From contig NZ_VFOL01000001.1 of assembly GCF_006716065.1 (NCBI RefSeq), forward strand, positions 3,286,001-3,350,000: a stretch of DNA of 64,000 nucleotides, in the 5' to 3' direction. The notes beneath the pieces were generated by a model that ran no database searches, had not been told where the DNA came from, and worked only from the letters and a program-made list of their open reading frames with translations. A program made the translations under genes and the position numbers. Of this stretch, positions 27,751-36,571 are shown one piece after another; the stretch's first letter is position 1, and the number at the start of each line of letters is the position of its first letter. The stretch comes from Salinispora arenicola. Its GTDB lineage: Bacteria > Actinomycetota > Actinomycetes > Mycobacteriales > Micromonosporaceae.

Positions 27751-27968
27751 GGTAGCCAGTGCTGTTGGTATGGGTACCAAGGAGTACTTGTGTTGCGCCA
27801 GACGGCCCGCAGTCACCGGCGTTCCACCGCTACAGGGTTGCCCGGCCCACGCGCAGGTGGCGGTGCACAGCTTCCTGGCCGGCCACCCATCGCTGCGTCG
27901 TGACTGCTGCGTCAGGACGGACATGAGCTGAGCTCGCCACTGGGACCTCCGGCCTACCTGGTGCACCC

Positions 27969-28008
27969 GACGGTGACGGCAGCCGGTCCTTCGGCCGCCG
28001 TCACCGTC
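27969..28008 (-). terminator. Terminator of the cold-shock gene
   Basis: GACGGTGACGGC (27969-27980) pairs perfectly with GCCGTCACCGTC (27997-28008) over a 16-base loop that can fold further, starting 5 bases beyond the stop codon on the minus strand. Confidence 0.8.
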
Positions 28009-28013
28009 ACGGA

Positions 28014-28217
28014 TCACATCGGGCGGACGTTGTCCGCCTGCGGGCCCTTCTGGCCCTGGGTCACGTCGAAGTCGACCTTCTGGCCTTCGCTCAGCTCCCG
28101 GTAACCGTTCATCGAGATCGACGAGTAGTGGACGAAAACGTCCGGCCCCCCGCCGTCCTGCTCGATGAAGCCGAAGCCCTTTTCTGCGTTGAACCACTTG
28201 ACGGTGCCGGTTGCCAT
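28014..28217 (-). CDS. Cold-shock protein (CspA family)
   Basis: 67-residue single cold-shock domain: [18 protein letters not shown] with RNP1 (KGFGFI), then RNP2 (VFVHYSSI) and the terminal GPQADNVRP. It binds single-stranded nucleic acid as an RNA chaperone; several copies per genome are usual in actinobacteria. The ATG at 28217 is preceded by CAGGGAGAG at good distance. The longer open frame upstream is shadow. Confidence 0.96.
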   Translation of the reverse strand: MATGTVKWFNAEKGFGFIEQDGGGPDVFVHYSSISMNGYRELSEGQKVDFDVTQGQKGPQADNVRPM

Positions 28218-28401
28218 GCATCTCTCCCTGTTCAAGCAGGCGACCCCAGCCGGCGGCCGATGATCGCCCGGTACCTCCCCGACAGTAGCCGGCCGCGCGC
28301 CGATCCGCTGGGCGAAGTGCCGTAGGCGACGAATTGACCAGTCCGGGGCGGACCTGCCGAACACGGCGCGGCGACCCACCGGCCTGCGGCATGCTGCCCC
28401 G

Positions 28402-29082
28402 ATGGGCGTAGCCACGACCGCGCTGGTCGACCTGGAACGGGAGATCGATGCGCCCGGCCACGGCCTGGACCGGCTGCGGCTGGTGCCTGTCCCGTTCGTG
28501 CCCGGTCTGCGGCTGCACCTCGCCGAGGATCCGATCGTCTGGTGGGCCCGGATGGAGGCACGAGCCGGGCACGCCCTACCTCCGCCGTACTGGGCGTCGG
28601 TGTGGCCCGGCGGTCAGGCCCTCGCCCGGCACCTGCTCGACCACCCCGACCTGGTGGCGAACCGCCGGGTACTCGACCTGGCCGCCGGCTCCGGCGTCGT
28701 CGCGGTCGCCGCCGCGCTGGCCGGGGCCGCCCACGTCGTCGCCGCCGACACCGACCCGTACGCGGCCGCCGCCGTCACTGTCAACGCCCGCGCCAACGGC
28801 GTGCGGATCGTGGCCACCGACCGGGACCTGCTGGACGGTACGCTGACCGGGCTGGACCTGCTGGTGGCCGGCGATGTCCTGTACGACCAGGGGACGGCCG
28901 CGCGCATGCTGCCCTTCCTGCTCCGCGCCGCGTCCGCCGGCATCGACGTGTTGGTCGGTGAGCCCGGCCGCGGGCATGTGCCGACGCACGGGATGGTGGT
29001 CGTCGCCGAGCATCTGGTGCCGACCACCGAACCGACCGCCGACTCCCCGGTACGGCGGGTGCAGGTGCTTCGGCCGGCCTGA
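28402..29082 (+). CDS. Class I methyltransferase, protein-lysine methyltransferase-like
   Basis: 226 residues. SAM motif I is [20 protein letters not shown], followed by [21 protein letters not shown] and the [13 protein letters not shown] motif that typifies the METTL/ETFB-lysine methyltransferase and PrmA-like group. The [19 protein letters not shown] segment before motif I is also characteristic of this group. The protein substrate is unknown. The ATG at 28402 was taken as first in frame; no Shine-Dalgarno sequence is visible and the message may be leaderless. It is divergent from the cold-shock gene. Confidence 0.85.
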   Translation: MGVATTALVDLEREIDAPGHGLDRLRLVPVPFVPGLRLHLAEDPIVWWARMEARAGHALPPPYWASVWPGGQALARHLLDHPDLVANRRVLDLAAGSGVVAVAAALAGAAHVVAADTDPYAAAAVTVNARANGVRIVATDRDLLDGTLTGLDLLVAGDVLYDQGTAARMLPFLLRAASAGIDVLVGEPGRGHVPTHGMVVVAEHLVPTTEPTADSPVRRVQVLRPA

Positions 29083-29192
29083 CCGGTACGGTGCGTCGTC
29101 CGGCTCCGGCGGTAACCCCGAGACGCGAATCAGGGGGCGCCCGGGGATCACTCCGGATGTCCCGTGGCGCGGCCCGGCCATAACGTACGGAC

Positions 29193-29975
29193 ATGGCGGA
29201 TTGGCTGGCTCAGGCCGGGGAGCTTCCCACCATCCTGTTGCTGGGGGTGTTGGGGCTGGTGATGCTCTTCGACACCGTGCCGCTGCTGGGCGTGTTGGTC
29301 CCCGGGGACGTGGCGATCCTCGCGGCGGTGGGGGCGGGGGGTTCCACCGCTGGCCTCGCCGTGCTCGCCACCGTGGTCACCGGTTGCCTGGCCGGCTGGT
29401 CGCTGAGCTTCCTGGCCGGTCGTCGCTTCGGGGAGCGGCTGCGGCGCAGTCGGATCGGCGACTGGATCGGTGAACAGCGCTGGGCGGCGGCGGAGCGAAT
29501 GTTGCGCCGTCATGGCGGGCGGATCGTGCTGGTGGCGCCCTTCCTGCCGGTCCTCAACGCGTTGCTGCCGCTGGTCGCGGGTGGGCTGCGGATGTCGTAC
29601 CGGCGGTTCGTCGGCTGTGCGGCGCTCGGTGCGACGGCGTGGGCCGGGCTCTATCTGGTGCTCGGAACGGCGTCCCGGTCGGTCACCGGTCTGCTCCCCG
29701 GTGCGCCAAGCCCGATGGTGGTGACGATGGTAGTGGGCCTGGTGCTCGCCACCGTGGTGTTGGCGGTGACCCGGCGTCGGTTGATGCTGGAGCTGCTGGA
29801 CGACGCGCTCCGCACCCCGGCCGGTGCCCCCCACCCCACCGGCTGCCGTCGCCGGACCGTGCTGTCGGCCCCGACCGTGGCTGACGTGCCCGCGGGCGCT
29901 GGGTTGTGGGATACCGGTCACGTCGTCAGTCGAGTACGTTTCACCGCATCGACTCGGGTGACATTGGGAGGCCGG
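29193..29975 (+). CDS. DedA (VTT) family membrane protein, reading frame continuous with the next gene
   Basis: About 210 residues of a DedA-type membrane protein: LGVLVPGDVAILAAV, the GWSLSFLAGRRFGERL loop, and VLVAPFLPVLNALLPLVAGGLRMSYRRF. The ATG at 29193 lies 6 bases after TAACGT, a -10 box for a leaderless message. There is no stop codon at the end: the frame runs through a 50-residue tail rich in Pro, Thr and Arg directly into the FAD oxidase at 29976. Either a 795-residue fusion is made, or the stop was lost and the oxidase is translated from its own start inside the frame. The end given here is the codon before that internal start. Confidence 0.7.
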
Positions 29976-31580
29976 ATGCCCGCGAAGCACCGTTCATGGT
30001 GGGGCTGGGGTTACGTCGAGGACGCGGTCACCGGCGCTGAGGCCGCGAGGCTGGCCGACCGGGTGCGGGCACTGCTACCCGACGTCGACCTGTCCCCACA
30101 CGAACCGCCGCCGGTGGCCGAGCTGGATCTGCCACCGGCGCGGATCACCCCGCCGGCGGCGCTGGCGCACCTGTGTTCGGCCGAGCAGGCCGACCGGGCG
30201 GCGCACGCACACGGTAAGGCGTTCCGGGACGTGGTCCGGAACCTGCACGGCGACGTGCGGCACCCACCGGACCTGGTCGCCCGTCCCACCTCCGAACAGG
30301 ACGTGGTCGACCTGCTGGACTGGTGCTCGCGGTCCGGCCTGGCGGTCGTCCCGTTCGGCGGCGGCTCCTCGGTCGTCGGCGGTGTGGAGCCCCGGGTGGG
30401 CGAGGGCTACCCCGGCACGGTCAGCCTCGACCTCGGCCGGCTCGACCGGGTGCTGGAGGTCGACCGGACCAGTCGGGCGGCGCGGGTCCAGGCCGGCGTG
30501 TTCGGGCCGGCGCTGGAGGAACAACTGCGCCCGCAGCACCTCACCCTGCGGCACTATCCGCAGTCGTTCGAGTTCTCCACGCTCGGCGGGTGGTTGGCCA
30601 CGCGCGCGGGTGGGCACTACGCGACGGTCCTGACCCACATCGACGACCTGGTGGAGGCACTGCGGGTGGTCACTCCGACCGGCATCAGCCAGTCCCGCCG
30701 GTTGCCGGCCTCCGGCGCGGGGCCGTCACCGGACCGGCTGTTCCTCGGCTCGGAGGGCGCGCTCGGCGTCATCACCGAGGCGTGGCTTCGGCTGCAGGAC
30801 CGGCCACGGTGGCGGGCGGACGCGGCGGTGCACTTCGACGACCACGACGCGGCCGTGGCAGCGACCCGGGTGATCGCCCAGTCCGGGCTGCACCCGAGCA
30901 ACTGCCGGCTGCTCGACCCGGCGGAGGCGCTGCTGAACGCCGGCGCGGCCACCGGCGGCGGGGTGCTCGTGCTGGGCTTCGAGTCCGCGGACCACCCGGT
31001 CGGGCCCGCGCTGGAACGCGCCGTCGAGTTGTGCCGCGACCACGGCGGGACGCTGCCCGAGCCGCCCCGGGAGCGCGACGAGTCCACGTCCCGGGGCGAC
31101 GGCGCCACGGATACCTGGCGTTCGTCGTTCCTGCGGATGCCGTACCAACGCGATGCCCTCGCGGCCCGGTCGATGATCGTGGAGACCTTCGAGACCGCCT
31201 GCACCTGGGACCGCTATCCGGCGTTGCGCGCCGCCGTGCTCGACGCGGTTGGCACGGCGCTGCGGGAGGTCGGCGCGACCGGCGTGGTCACCTGCCGGTT
31301 CACCCACGTCTACCCGGACGGGCCGGCTCCCTACTTCGGCGTCTACGCCGCCGGCCGATGGGGTAGCACCCTGGCCCAGTGGGATCAGATCAAGCACGCC
31401 GTCTCCGAGGCGCTGCTCGCCTCCGGGGGCACCATCACCCACCACCACGCTGTCGGCCGCGACCACCGGCCCTGGTACGACCAGCAGCGACCGGAGCAGG
31501 TGGCGCTGGCGCTGCGCGCCGCGAAAGCCGCCCTCGATCCATCGTGGGTGCTCAACCCCGGCGTCCTCCTGGACACTTAG
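29976..31580 (+). CDS. FAD-binding oxidoreductase, alkyldihydroxyacetonephosphate synthase-like
   Basis: 534 residues of the FAD-binding_4 / vanillyl-alcohol-oxidase fold. The FAD domain shows RPTSEQDVVDLLDWC, VVPFGGGSSVVGGVEP, FEFSTLGGWLATRAGGHY and LFLGSEGALGVITEAW; the cap domain contains HVYPDGPAPYFGVYA, and the end has GTITHHHAVGRDH with the His cluster typical of alkylglycerone-phosphate synthases, then LDPSWVLNPGVLL. The true role in actinobacteria, which mostly lack ether lipids of this kind, is open. The ATG at 29976 is a clear start: it has GGGAGG 4 bases upstream and the protein opens with the family motif (K)HRSWWGWG. It is nonetheless in frame with DedA without an intervening stop. 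Confidence 0.88.
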   Translation: MPAKHRSWWGWGYVEDAVTGAEAARLADRVRALLPDVDLSPHEPPPVAELDLPPARITPPAALAHLCSAEQADRAAHAHGKAFRDVVRNLHGDVRHPPDLVARPTSEQDVVDLLDWCSRSGLAVVPFGGGSSVVGGVEPRVGEGYPGTVSLDLGRLDRVLEVDRTSRAARVQAGVFGPALEEQLRPQHLTLRHYPQSFEFSTLGGWLATRAGGHYATVLTHIDDLVEALRVVTPTGISQSRRLPASGAGPSPDRLFLGSEGALGVITEAWLRLQDRPRWRADAAVHFDDHDAAVAATRVIAQSGLHPSNCRLLDPAEALLNAGAATGGGVLVLGFESADHPVGPALERAVELCRDHGGTLPEPPRERDESTSRGDGATDTWRSSFLRMPYQRDALAARSMIVETFETACTWDRYPALRAAVLDAVGTALREVGATGVVTCRFTHVYPDGPAPYFGVYAAGRWGSTLAQWDQIKHAVSEALLASGGTITHHHAVGRDHRPWYDQQRPEQVALALRAAKAALDPSWVLNPGVLLDT

Positions 31581-31919
31581 GATGTCAACCGTGACCCGTA
31601 TCCAGCCACCAGCCTGAGGAGTGGGTTGGCCGAGACGGCCCATTCACCGGGCGTCTGCTGCGCCGGCCAAGCTTGTAGCCGGTCAGCCTATGTGGGACTG
31701 AACCAATCACGGCCCCTGGACCCTGGCCCCGTTCGGTTGACGACCTTTGTGGTCTAACGCCGACATTAGTGATGATTGGAACTGTTAGTAGCAATTAGTC
31801 ATTTGCTACTAACTACACTGTCTGAGTTGTGCCGTTTATGCGTTGTTCCGGTGACGATCACGAGACTTCGGTAGGGGTGGGTTAGAGTCCCAGGGCTGCT
31901 ATCTATTTGGGGGTTTATT
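31581..31919. other. AT-richer intergenic region before the toxin gene
   Basis: Gene-free. It includes a weak hairpin just after the oxidase (31658-31674) and the inverted repeat at 31784-31813, in the lowest-GC part of the neighbourhood. The toxin promoter must lie in the last 100 bases; no clear -35/-10 pair was found. Confidence 0.5.
31784..31813. promoter_or_regulatory. Perfect 11-bp inverted repeat, operator candidate
   Basis: GTTAGTAGCAA (31784-31794) and TTGCTACTAAC (31803-31813) are exact reverse complements around an 8-base centre. The sequence is far more AT-rich than the surroundings and too poor in GC for a usual actinobacterial terminator. It lies 106 bases before the polymorphic toxin start, which fits an operator, though a recombination site is also possible. 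Confidence 0.5.
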
Positions 31920-34900
31920 GTGGCTGGTCGGTCGCTGCGGGTTGACGCCATTTCCGCTTCGGGGCGGTTAGCCGCATGGTGGGTGCGGCGGGTAGCTGTC
32001 GTGGTGGCGGCGGTGGTGGTGCTGGCTTCTTTGCAGCCTCCGAGTTCCGTGGCGCGGGCGGCCGAGTCGGGCGATGAGCGTGCCTGGGTCGTGGCAGATC
32101 TGCTGTCGGGTAGCCCATCGGTGCGTCGGGCGGCGGAAGCCGCGTTGTTGGGGTCGGACGAGGACGTCCAGGCGTTCCTTGAGTCGGGTCGGGCTGAGGC
32201 CGTCCGGGCGGATGAGCGGGCGGCGGCGCGGGTGTTGGCGGGGATGGATGGCCCGGCGATGCGGACGGCGGCGCAGGACGCGTTGGCGGGTTCTGATGAG
32301 GACGTGAGCGCATTTGTCGAGGGGGGGTGGAAGCCGGCGTGGGCTGCGGATGAGCGGGTGCGGGCGTTCCGGTGGGTGGAGTCGGGTGGGCCGACGGTGC
32401 GGGCGGCTGCGGAGGAGGCTCTGGCGGGGGCGCCGGAGGAGTTGACGGAGTTTCTGGCACAAGGGCGTCACGCGGCGTTGTTTGCTGATGATCGGTTGGC
32501 GGTGACGCGGATGTTGACCGGGGGGGTCAACAACAGCGGGCCGGTGTTGGACGCGGCGGCTCAGCAGGCGTTGGCGGGTTCGGCGCAGGACTTGCGGGAG
32601 TTTGTGGAGTCCGGGCAGTTCGTGGCGCGGGCGCGGGATGAGGAGTTGGCGTCTGTTCGGAGTTTGGTGGAGCAGGCGAAGGAGGCTGGGGAGACAACGT
32701 CGCGAGAGGCGCTGGCGGCGACGGAGTGGTCGGGCCGGGCGTCGGCGGCGGCGCAGGAGGCGAAAGAGGCGGCGCAGGAGGCGGCGCAGGAGGCGGCTGC
32801 GGCTGGAGGCGACGCGGGTCGGGCGTCGGCGGCGGCGGGTCGGGCGGCGGATGCGGCGCGGGGCGCGGCGGATGCGGCGCGGGACGCGGTGGGTGCGTCG
32901 AACGCGGCGATGCGGGCGGCGCGGGTGGCGTCGGACGCGGCGCGTAAGGCGACGACGGCGGCGTCGTTGACGGCGCGGGCGGCGGCGCGGGCGCAACGCG
33001 CGGCAGCGGATGCACGCACGGATGCTGACAAGGCGTCAGCGGCGCGGGCGGCGGCGGAGTCGGCGCGCGACGCGGCGGCGAAGGCGCGGGAGATGGCGCA
33101 GGTTCGGGCTGAGCGTGATCGGGCCTTGGCGCAGGCAAAGGCTGCTGCGACGGCGGCCAAGAGTGCGAGTGCGAATGCTGACGCGGCGGCGGTGGCGGCG
33201 GATTCCGCGGCGGGGCATGCGGGAGTGTCGGCGGAGCAGGCGGCGCGATCCCGGGCGGCGGCGGCGCGGGCGCAACAGTTGGCGTCAGCCGCGGCGCGGG
33301 CGGCGGATCGGGCTTATCAGTTCGCGGTGGCGGCGGCGAAGGCGTCGGAGGAGGCGTTCGACTTCGCGGCGCAGGCGGCGGCGCATGCAGAAGCAGCGGC
33401 GGATGCCGCGGAGGCAGCGGCTGAGGCGGCGGGCGACGCGGCGAACGCGGCGCAGGAGTCGGCTAAGCATGCAGCGGCGGCTGTGGAGGCGGCGAATACC
33501 GCGGTGGCGGCGGCGAATCGGGCGGTGGAGTTGGAGACGCTGGCTCGTCAGGAGGACGAGACGCGGCTGGAAGAGGCCACGGAGCAGGGTGTGCTGGCCG
33601 CACAGGAGCAACTCGCAGTGGAGCAGGAGGCCGATCTTGCCGCCGGTGACCTGCTGGCGTGGAACCGTGAGTTGTTGTGGGACACCGCAGAGGAGGATCG
33701 GGTCGATCCCGCTACCCGACAGTTGTTGGACGAGGCCACCGCTGCGGACGCGTCGACGGATGTGGTGCTGGACCGGGGGCGTCGGGCGGCTGTCAACCTG
33801 CTGACCACCGGAGGTGAATGGACGCGGGCTGCAGCAGCGGAGGCGTTGGCCGGTGGTGAGGTCGAGTTGCGGTCGTGGTTGACCGGTGGGCGACGGGTCG
33901 CGGTGGGTCAGGATGATCGGGCGCGGGTGTGGCATCTGACCGACGTATTGCCGGACGGGGATGAGAAAGTTGCGGCGCAGGCGGCGTTGGCCGGTGATGA
34001 CGCGGCGGTGGAGCAGTTCCTGCGGACCCGGGACTACCCGGGGAAGTTCTTCAACGACCGGTTGGCGATCTATCGGATTCTCGGTGGGGCGGGGCCGTCG
34101 GTGACGACCGCGGCGCAGCAGGCGCTGTCGGGTTCGGCCGCGGACATGCACGCGTTTCTGCGGCAGGGGCAGCATGTGGCGCGGGGCGCGGATGAGCGGC
34201 TCGCGGTATTTCAGACGATGGATGCCGGCGGTCCGCAGGTGAAGGCTGCCGGCCAGGTAGCTCTGGCGGGGCCGGCCTCGTTTGTTTCCTACTTCCTGAC
34301 GGTGTCGCGTTATCAGGCGGCGCAGCGTGATCAGGAGCAGGCCGCGCACGTGGCGGCGGTGAAGGCGCTAATCGCTGAGGCGCAGCAGTATGCGCAGACC
34401 GCGTTGGCGGACGCGGCCGAGGCACAGCGGGTCGCGGCGGACGCGGCGGGCAAGGCTGCCGAAGCGCAAGCCTACGCCCAGCAGGCCATTGACGCGGCGA
34501 ACACCGCCGCTGGTCACGCCAACGACGCCGCCGATTCGGCCAGCGCGGCGAAAGCCTCCGCTGACCAAGCCGCTCAGTCCGCTACTACTGCCCGTAACGC
34601 CGCAGCCAGCGCGCAGGCCAGCGCGGACAAAGCCGCCAAGTCCGCCGCGACTGCCACCGCCGCGTCAGAACGAGCGAGTGTTGACGCACAGTATGCATAT
34701 CAGGCGAAGGAGGATGCGAGGGCTGCGGCGCTGGCGGCCGGCGAGGACGCTCTCGCTGCCGATTTGGCTGCTAGGGAAGCCGTTAGCACCTACCTTACGA
34801 AAGTCGAAGAGTGGGAAGCTGCTCGGCGTAGCACCGAACCGGGTAGCGGCCCAGATGGGACCGGTACCGCGCTGGACCAGTACCGGACCTGGGGATGCTT

Positions 34901-36101
34901 CACCGACATTGAAAATCTGAACTCGGACTGTGCGAAAGTCGCGGCCGACTTTGCATCGGCGCTCAGAACGCCAGCGTTGTGCAACGTCCCGGCCAATAGC
35001 GGCAGGCCCGGATGCCGCATGGTCGGTGACCTTGAGGAATTCGTCCAGGAAAACCCGGACCTCATGCTCGATATGCTCCAGTTCGCGCTCATGGCATGCG
35101 GTCTCGCCCCCGTTGTGGGCGAAGCCTGCGACGGCGTCGACGCTGCTGTGTCCTTTAGCCGCGGTGACTGGGTCGGCGGTTTCCTTTCCGTCGGTGCTAT
35201 GGTCCCGGTCGCCGGCTGGGTCGCCACCGGGGCCAAGGGAGTCCGTGCTGAGGACAAGCTGCGTGATATGCAGCGCATCGCCGACGCCTTCGCTAAGGGC
35301 TGCAAGAAAAGCAGCTTCATTCCCGGCACCAAGGTTCTTCTCGCCGATGGCACCAGTACCCCGATCGAGAAAATCACCACCGGTGACATCGTTACCGCAA
35401 CCGACACTGTCAACGGTACAACTACAGGTAAAGCTGTCATCGCGACCATTGCCAGCGTCGGCACCAAAAACCTCGTCGACATAACTATCGACACCGACGG
35501 CGACAGCGGCACTAACACTGCAACCATAACCGCCACCAATAATCATCCATTTTGGCTTCCCGAAAAACACAGTTGGGTACCAGCAGGTGAACTGACCGCT
35601 GGCAACCAACTCCGCGTCATTGGCAGCGCTCTCGCCCCAATCACCGTCATCGCCAAAAGCGTAAGCGACGCCCGCGTACACAACCTCACCATCAAGGACC
35701 TTCACACCTACTATGTCCTTGCAGGCGATATCCCTGTCCTCGTGTCTAACGCCAACTGCGTGCCGCATACTAAATGGTTCCCGACTCGCGGGGCGGCATT
35801 TAGGGAAGCGAAAAGGGATCTCGGTATTCCGAATAGCCAAGTGCATGACGAGCTACGAATTACTCCGATGACGAATGCCCAAGGTAAGCAAATCATGAAC
35901 CCTGACGGGACTCCGGTGAACACACGTGAGTACATTTTCACGCGTGGTGACGGTAGTCAGGTAATCATTCAGGACCACTCGGCTGGTCACTATTTCAATG
36001 AAGGCGGTGTGGGCGACCAAGGTCCTCACATAAATGTTCGCCCGATCGACAAGCCTAGGAATGGTAAGGTTCCTGGTACCGCTCAACACTATAACTACTA
36101 G
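31920..36101 (+). CDS. Secreted polymorphic toxin: ALF repeats, pre-toxin region, HINT domain, C-terminal toxin
   Basis: 1393 residues. A signal peptide (VAVVVAAVVVLASL) is followed by eight ALF-type repeats in two blocks of four (about 55-250 and 600-810; units such as AAQDALAGSDEDVSAFVEG), each block followed by a long Ala-rich coiled coil (about 250-550 and 815-965). Around 1036-1105 lies a hydrophobic pre-toxin segment (DMLQFALMACGLAPVVGEA, GDWVGGFLSVGAMVPVAGW). A HINT autoprotease spans about 1131-1278 (FIPGTKVLLADGTSTPIEKI, NNHPFWLPEKHSWV, VHNLTIKDLHTYYVL, ending in VSNANC). The last 115 residues are the toxin domain, with REYIFTRGDGSQVIIQDH and GVGDQGPHINVRP; they may be an HNH/EndoVII-like nuclease, but this is not certain. 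HINT would cut the toxin free. The GTG at 31920 follows GGGGG. GC drops sharply in the 3' third. Confidence 0.9.
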   Translation: MAGRSLRVDAISASGRLAAWWVRRVAVVVAAVVVLASLQPPSSVARAAESGDERAWVVADLLSGSPSVRRAAEAALLGSDEDVQAFLESGRAEAVRADERAAARVLAGMDGPAMRTAAQDALAGSDEDVSAFVEGGWKPAWAADERVRAFRWVESGGPTVRAAAEEALAGAPEELTEFLAQGRHAALFADDRLAVTRMLTGGVNNSGPVLDAAAQQALAGSAQDLREFVESGQFVARARDEELASVRSLVEQAKEAGETTSREALAATEWSGRASAAAQEAKEAAQEAAQEAAAAGGDAGRASAAAGRAADAARGAADAARDAVGASNAAMRAARVASDAARKATTAASLTARAAARAQRAAADARTDADKASAARAAAESARDAAAKAREMAQVRAERDRALAQAKAAATAAKSASANADAAAVAADSAAGHAGVSAEQAARSRAAAARAQQLASAAARAADRAYQFAVAAAKASEEAFDFAAQAAAHAEAAADAAEAAAEAAGDAANAAQESAKHAAAAVEAANTAVAAANRAVELETLARQEDETRLEEATEQGVLAAQEQLAVEQEADLAAGDLLAWNRELLWDTAEEDRVDPATRQLLDEATAADASTDVVLDRGRRAAVNLLTTGGEWTRAAAAEALAGGEVELRSWLTGGRRVAVGQDDRARVWHLTDVLPDGDEKVAAQAALAGDDAAVEQFLRTRDYPGKFFNDRLAIYRILGGAGPSVTTAAQQALSGSAADMHAFLRQGQHVARGADERLAVFQTMDAGGPQVKAAGQVALAGPASFVSYFLTVSRYQAAQRDQEQAAHVAAVKALIAEAQQYAQTALADAAEAQRVAADAAGKAAEAQAYAQQAIDAANTAAGHANDAADSASAAKASADQAAQSATTARNAAASAQASADKAAKSAATATAASERASVDAQYAYQAKEDARAAALAAGEDALAADLAAREAVSTYLTKVEEWEAARRSTEPGSGPDGTGTALDQYRTWGCFTDIENLNSDCAKVAADFASALRTPALCNVPANSGRPGCRMVGDLEEFVQENPDLMLDMLQFALMACGLAPVVGEACDGVDAAVSFSRGDWVGGFLSVGAMVPVAGWVATGAKGVRAEDKLRDMQRIADAFAKGCKKSSFIPGTKVLLADGTSTPIEKITTGDIVTATDTVNGTTTGKAVIATIASVGTKNLVDITIDTDGDSGTNTATITATNNHPFWLPEKHSWVPAGELTAGNQLRVIGSALAPITVIAKSVSDARVHNLTIKDLHTYYVLAGDIPVLVSNANCVPHTKWFPTRGAAFREAKRDLGIPNSQVHDELRITPMTNAQGKQIMNPDGTPVNTREYIFTRGDGSQVIIQDHSAGHYFNEGGVGDQGPHINVRPIDKPRNGKVPGTAQHYNY

Positions 36102-36110
36102 GGGGTGTTG

Positions 36111-36503
36111 ATGTTGGAGTGGATCGGTGCCCTGAGTAATCCTCAGCGTGTACTGGCTGTCTACGGGGGCGAACCCCCAGCGCTTGGGGCTGTGTATATT
36201 CATGAAGTATGCCTCAACAATGAGGGGCCATCACTGAGAATTCGATTCGATCTATCAGAACCCCCGAAGCGGCTTCCCGAAAAGTGGCGTCGAGATGGAC
36301 TAAATGTAGTTCAGCTCGAAATCCTCTTCGGAGGTCTGGAAAAGATTGAGATCGGCTACTTCTCGACGGATCCGGTTTGTGATTTTGAAATCCGCAAACG
36401 TGGCACAGAGGTCCACTTTGCGGCCGATTCTGATGTGGTCAGGCTGCTGGGGGTTGCGAAAGCAGTGACAGTCGTGCGTATATCCGCACACGCGGAGTGG
36501 TAA
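36111..36503 (+). CDS. Imm50-like immunity protein
   Basis: 130-residue cytoplasmic protein starting 9 bases after the toxin stop. It resembles the Imm50 family: MLEWIGALSNPQRVLAVYGG, then PPALGAVYIHEVCL, LRIRFDLSEPPKRLPEKW and NVVQLEILFGG with alternating strands. Immunity genes directly follow their toxin, and a member of this family here fits protection of the producer from the C-terminal toxin domain. The ATG at 36111 was preferred to the GTG at 36105 because GGGGG overlaps the toxin stop at the right distance. GC is low, like the toxin 3' end, so both were acquired together. Confidence 0.78.
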   Translation: MLEWIGALSNPQRVLAVYGGEPPALGAVYIHEVCLNNEGPSLRIRFDLSEPPKRLPEKWRRDGLNVVQLEILFGGLEKIEIGYFSTDPVCDFEIRKRGTEVHFAADSDVVRLLGVAKAVTVVRISAHAEW

Positions 36504-36571
36504 GTGGAGAGTCGACTTTGTGTCCGTGCTTGCCTCGCTGACGGTGTGATTTAGGAACTGAAGGAGCATTC

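Larger units (their letters stand above)
27247..28013. other. Gene-poor region between the FG-GAP gene and the cold-shock gene
   Basis: About 770 bases. It contains the transposase remnant at 27415-27750 and the cold-shock terminator at 27969-28008. The first 170 bases probably hold the promoter of the FG-GAP gene. Nothing could be recognised from 27751 to 27960. Confidence 0.5.

Noticed and set aside
27692..27931. Plus-strand 79-codon frame after the transposase remnant
   Set aside because: It starts inside the decayed transposase, has no ribosome-binding site and no recognisable pattern.
32527..33160. Several long minus-strand frames over the toxin gene
   Set aside because: They mirror the Ala-rich coiled-coil codons (GCG/GCC read as CGC/GGC) and have no starts or motifs.
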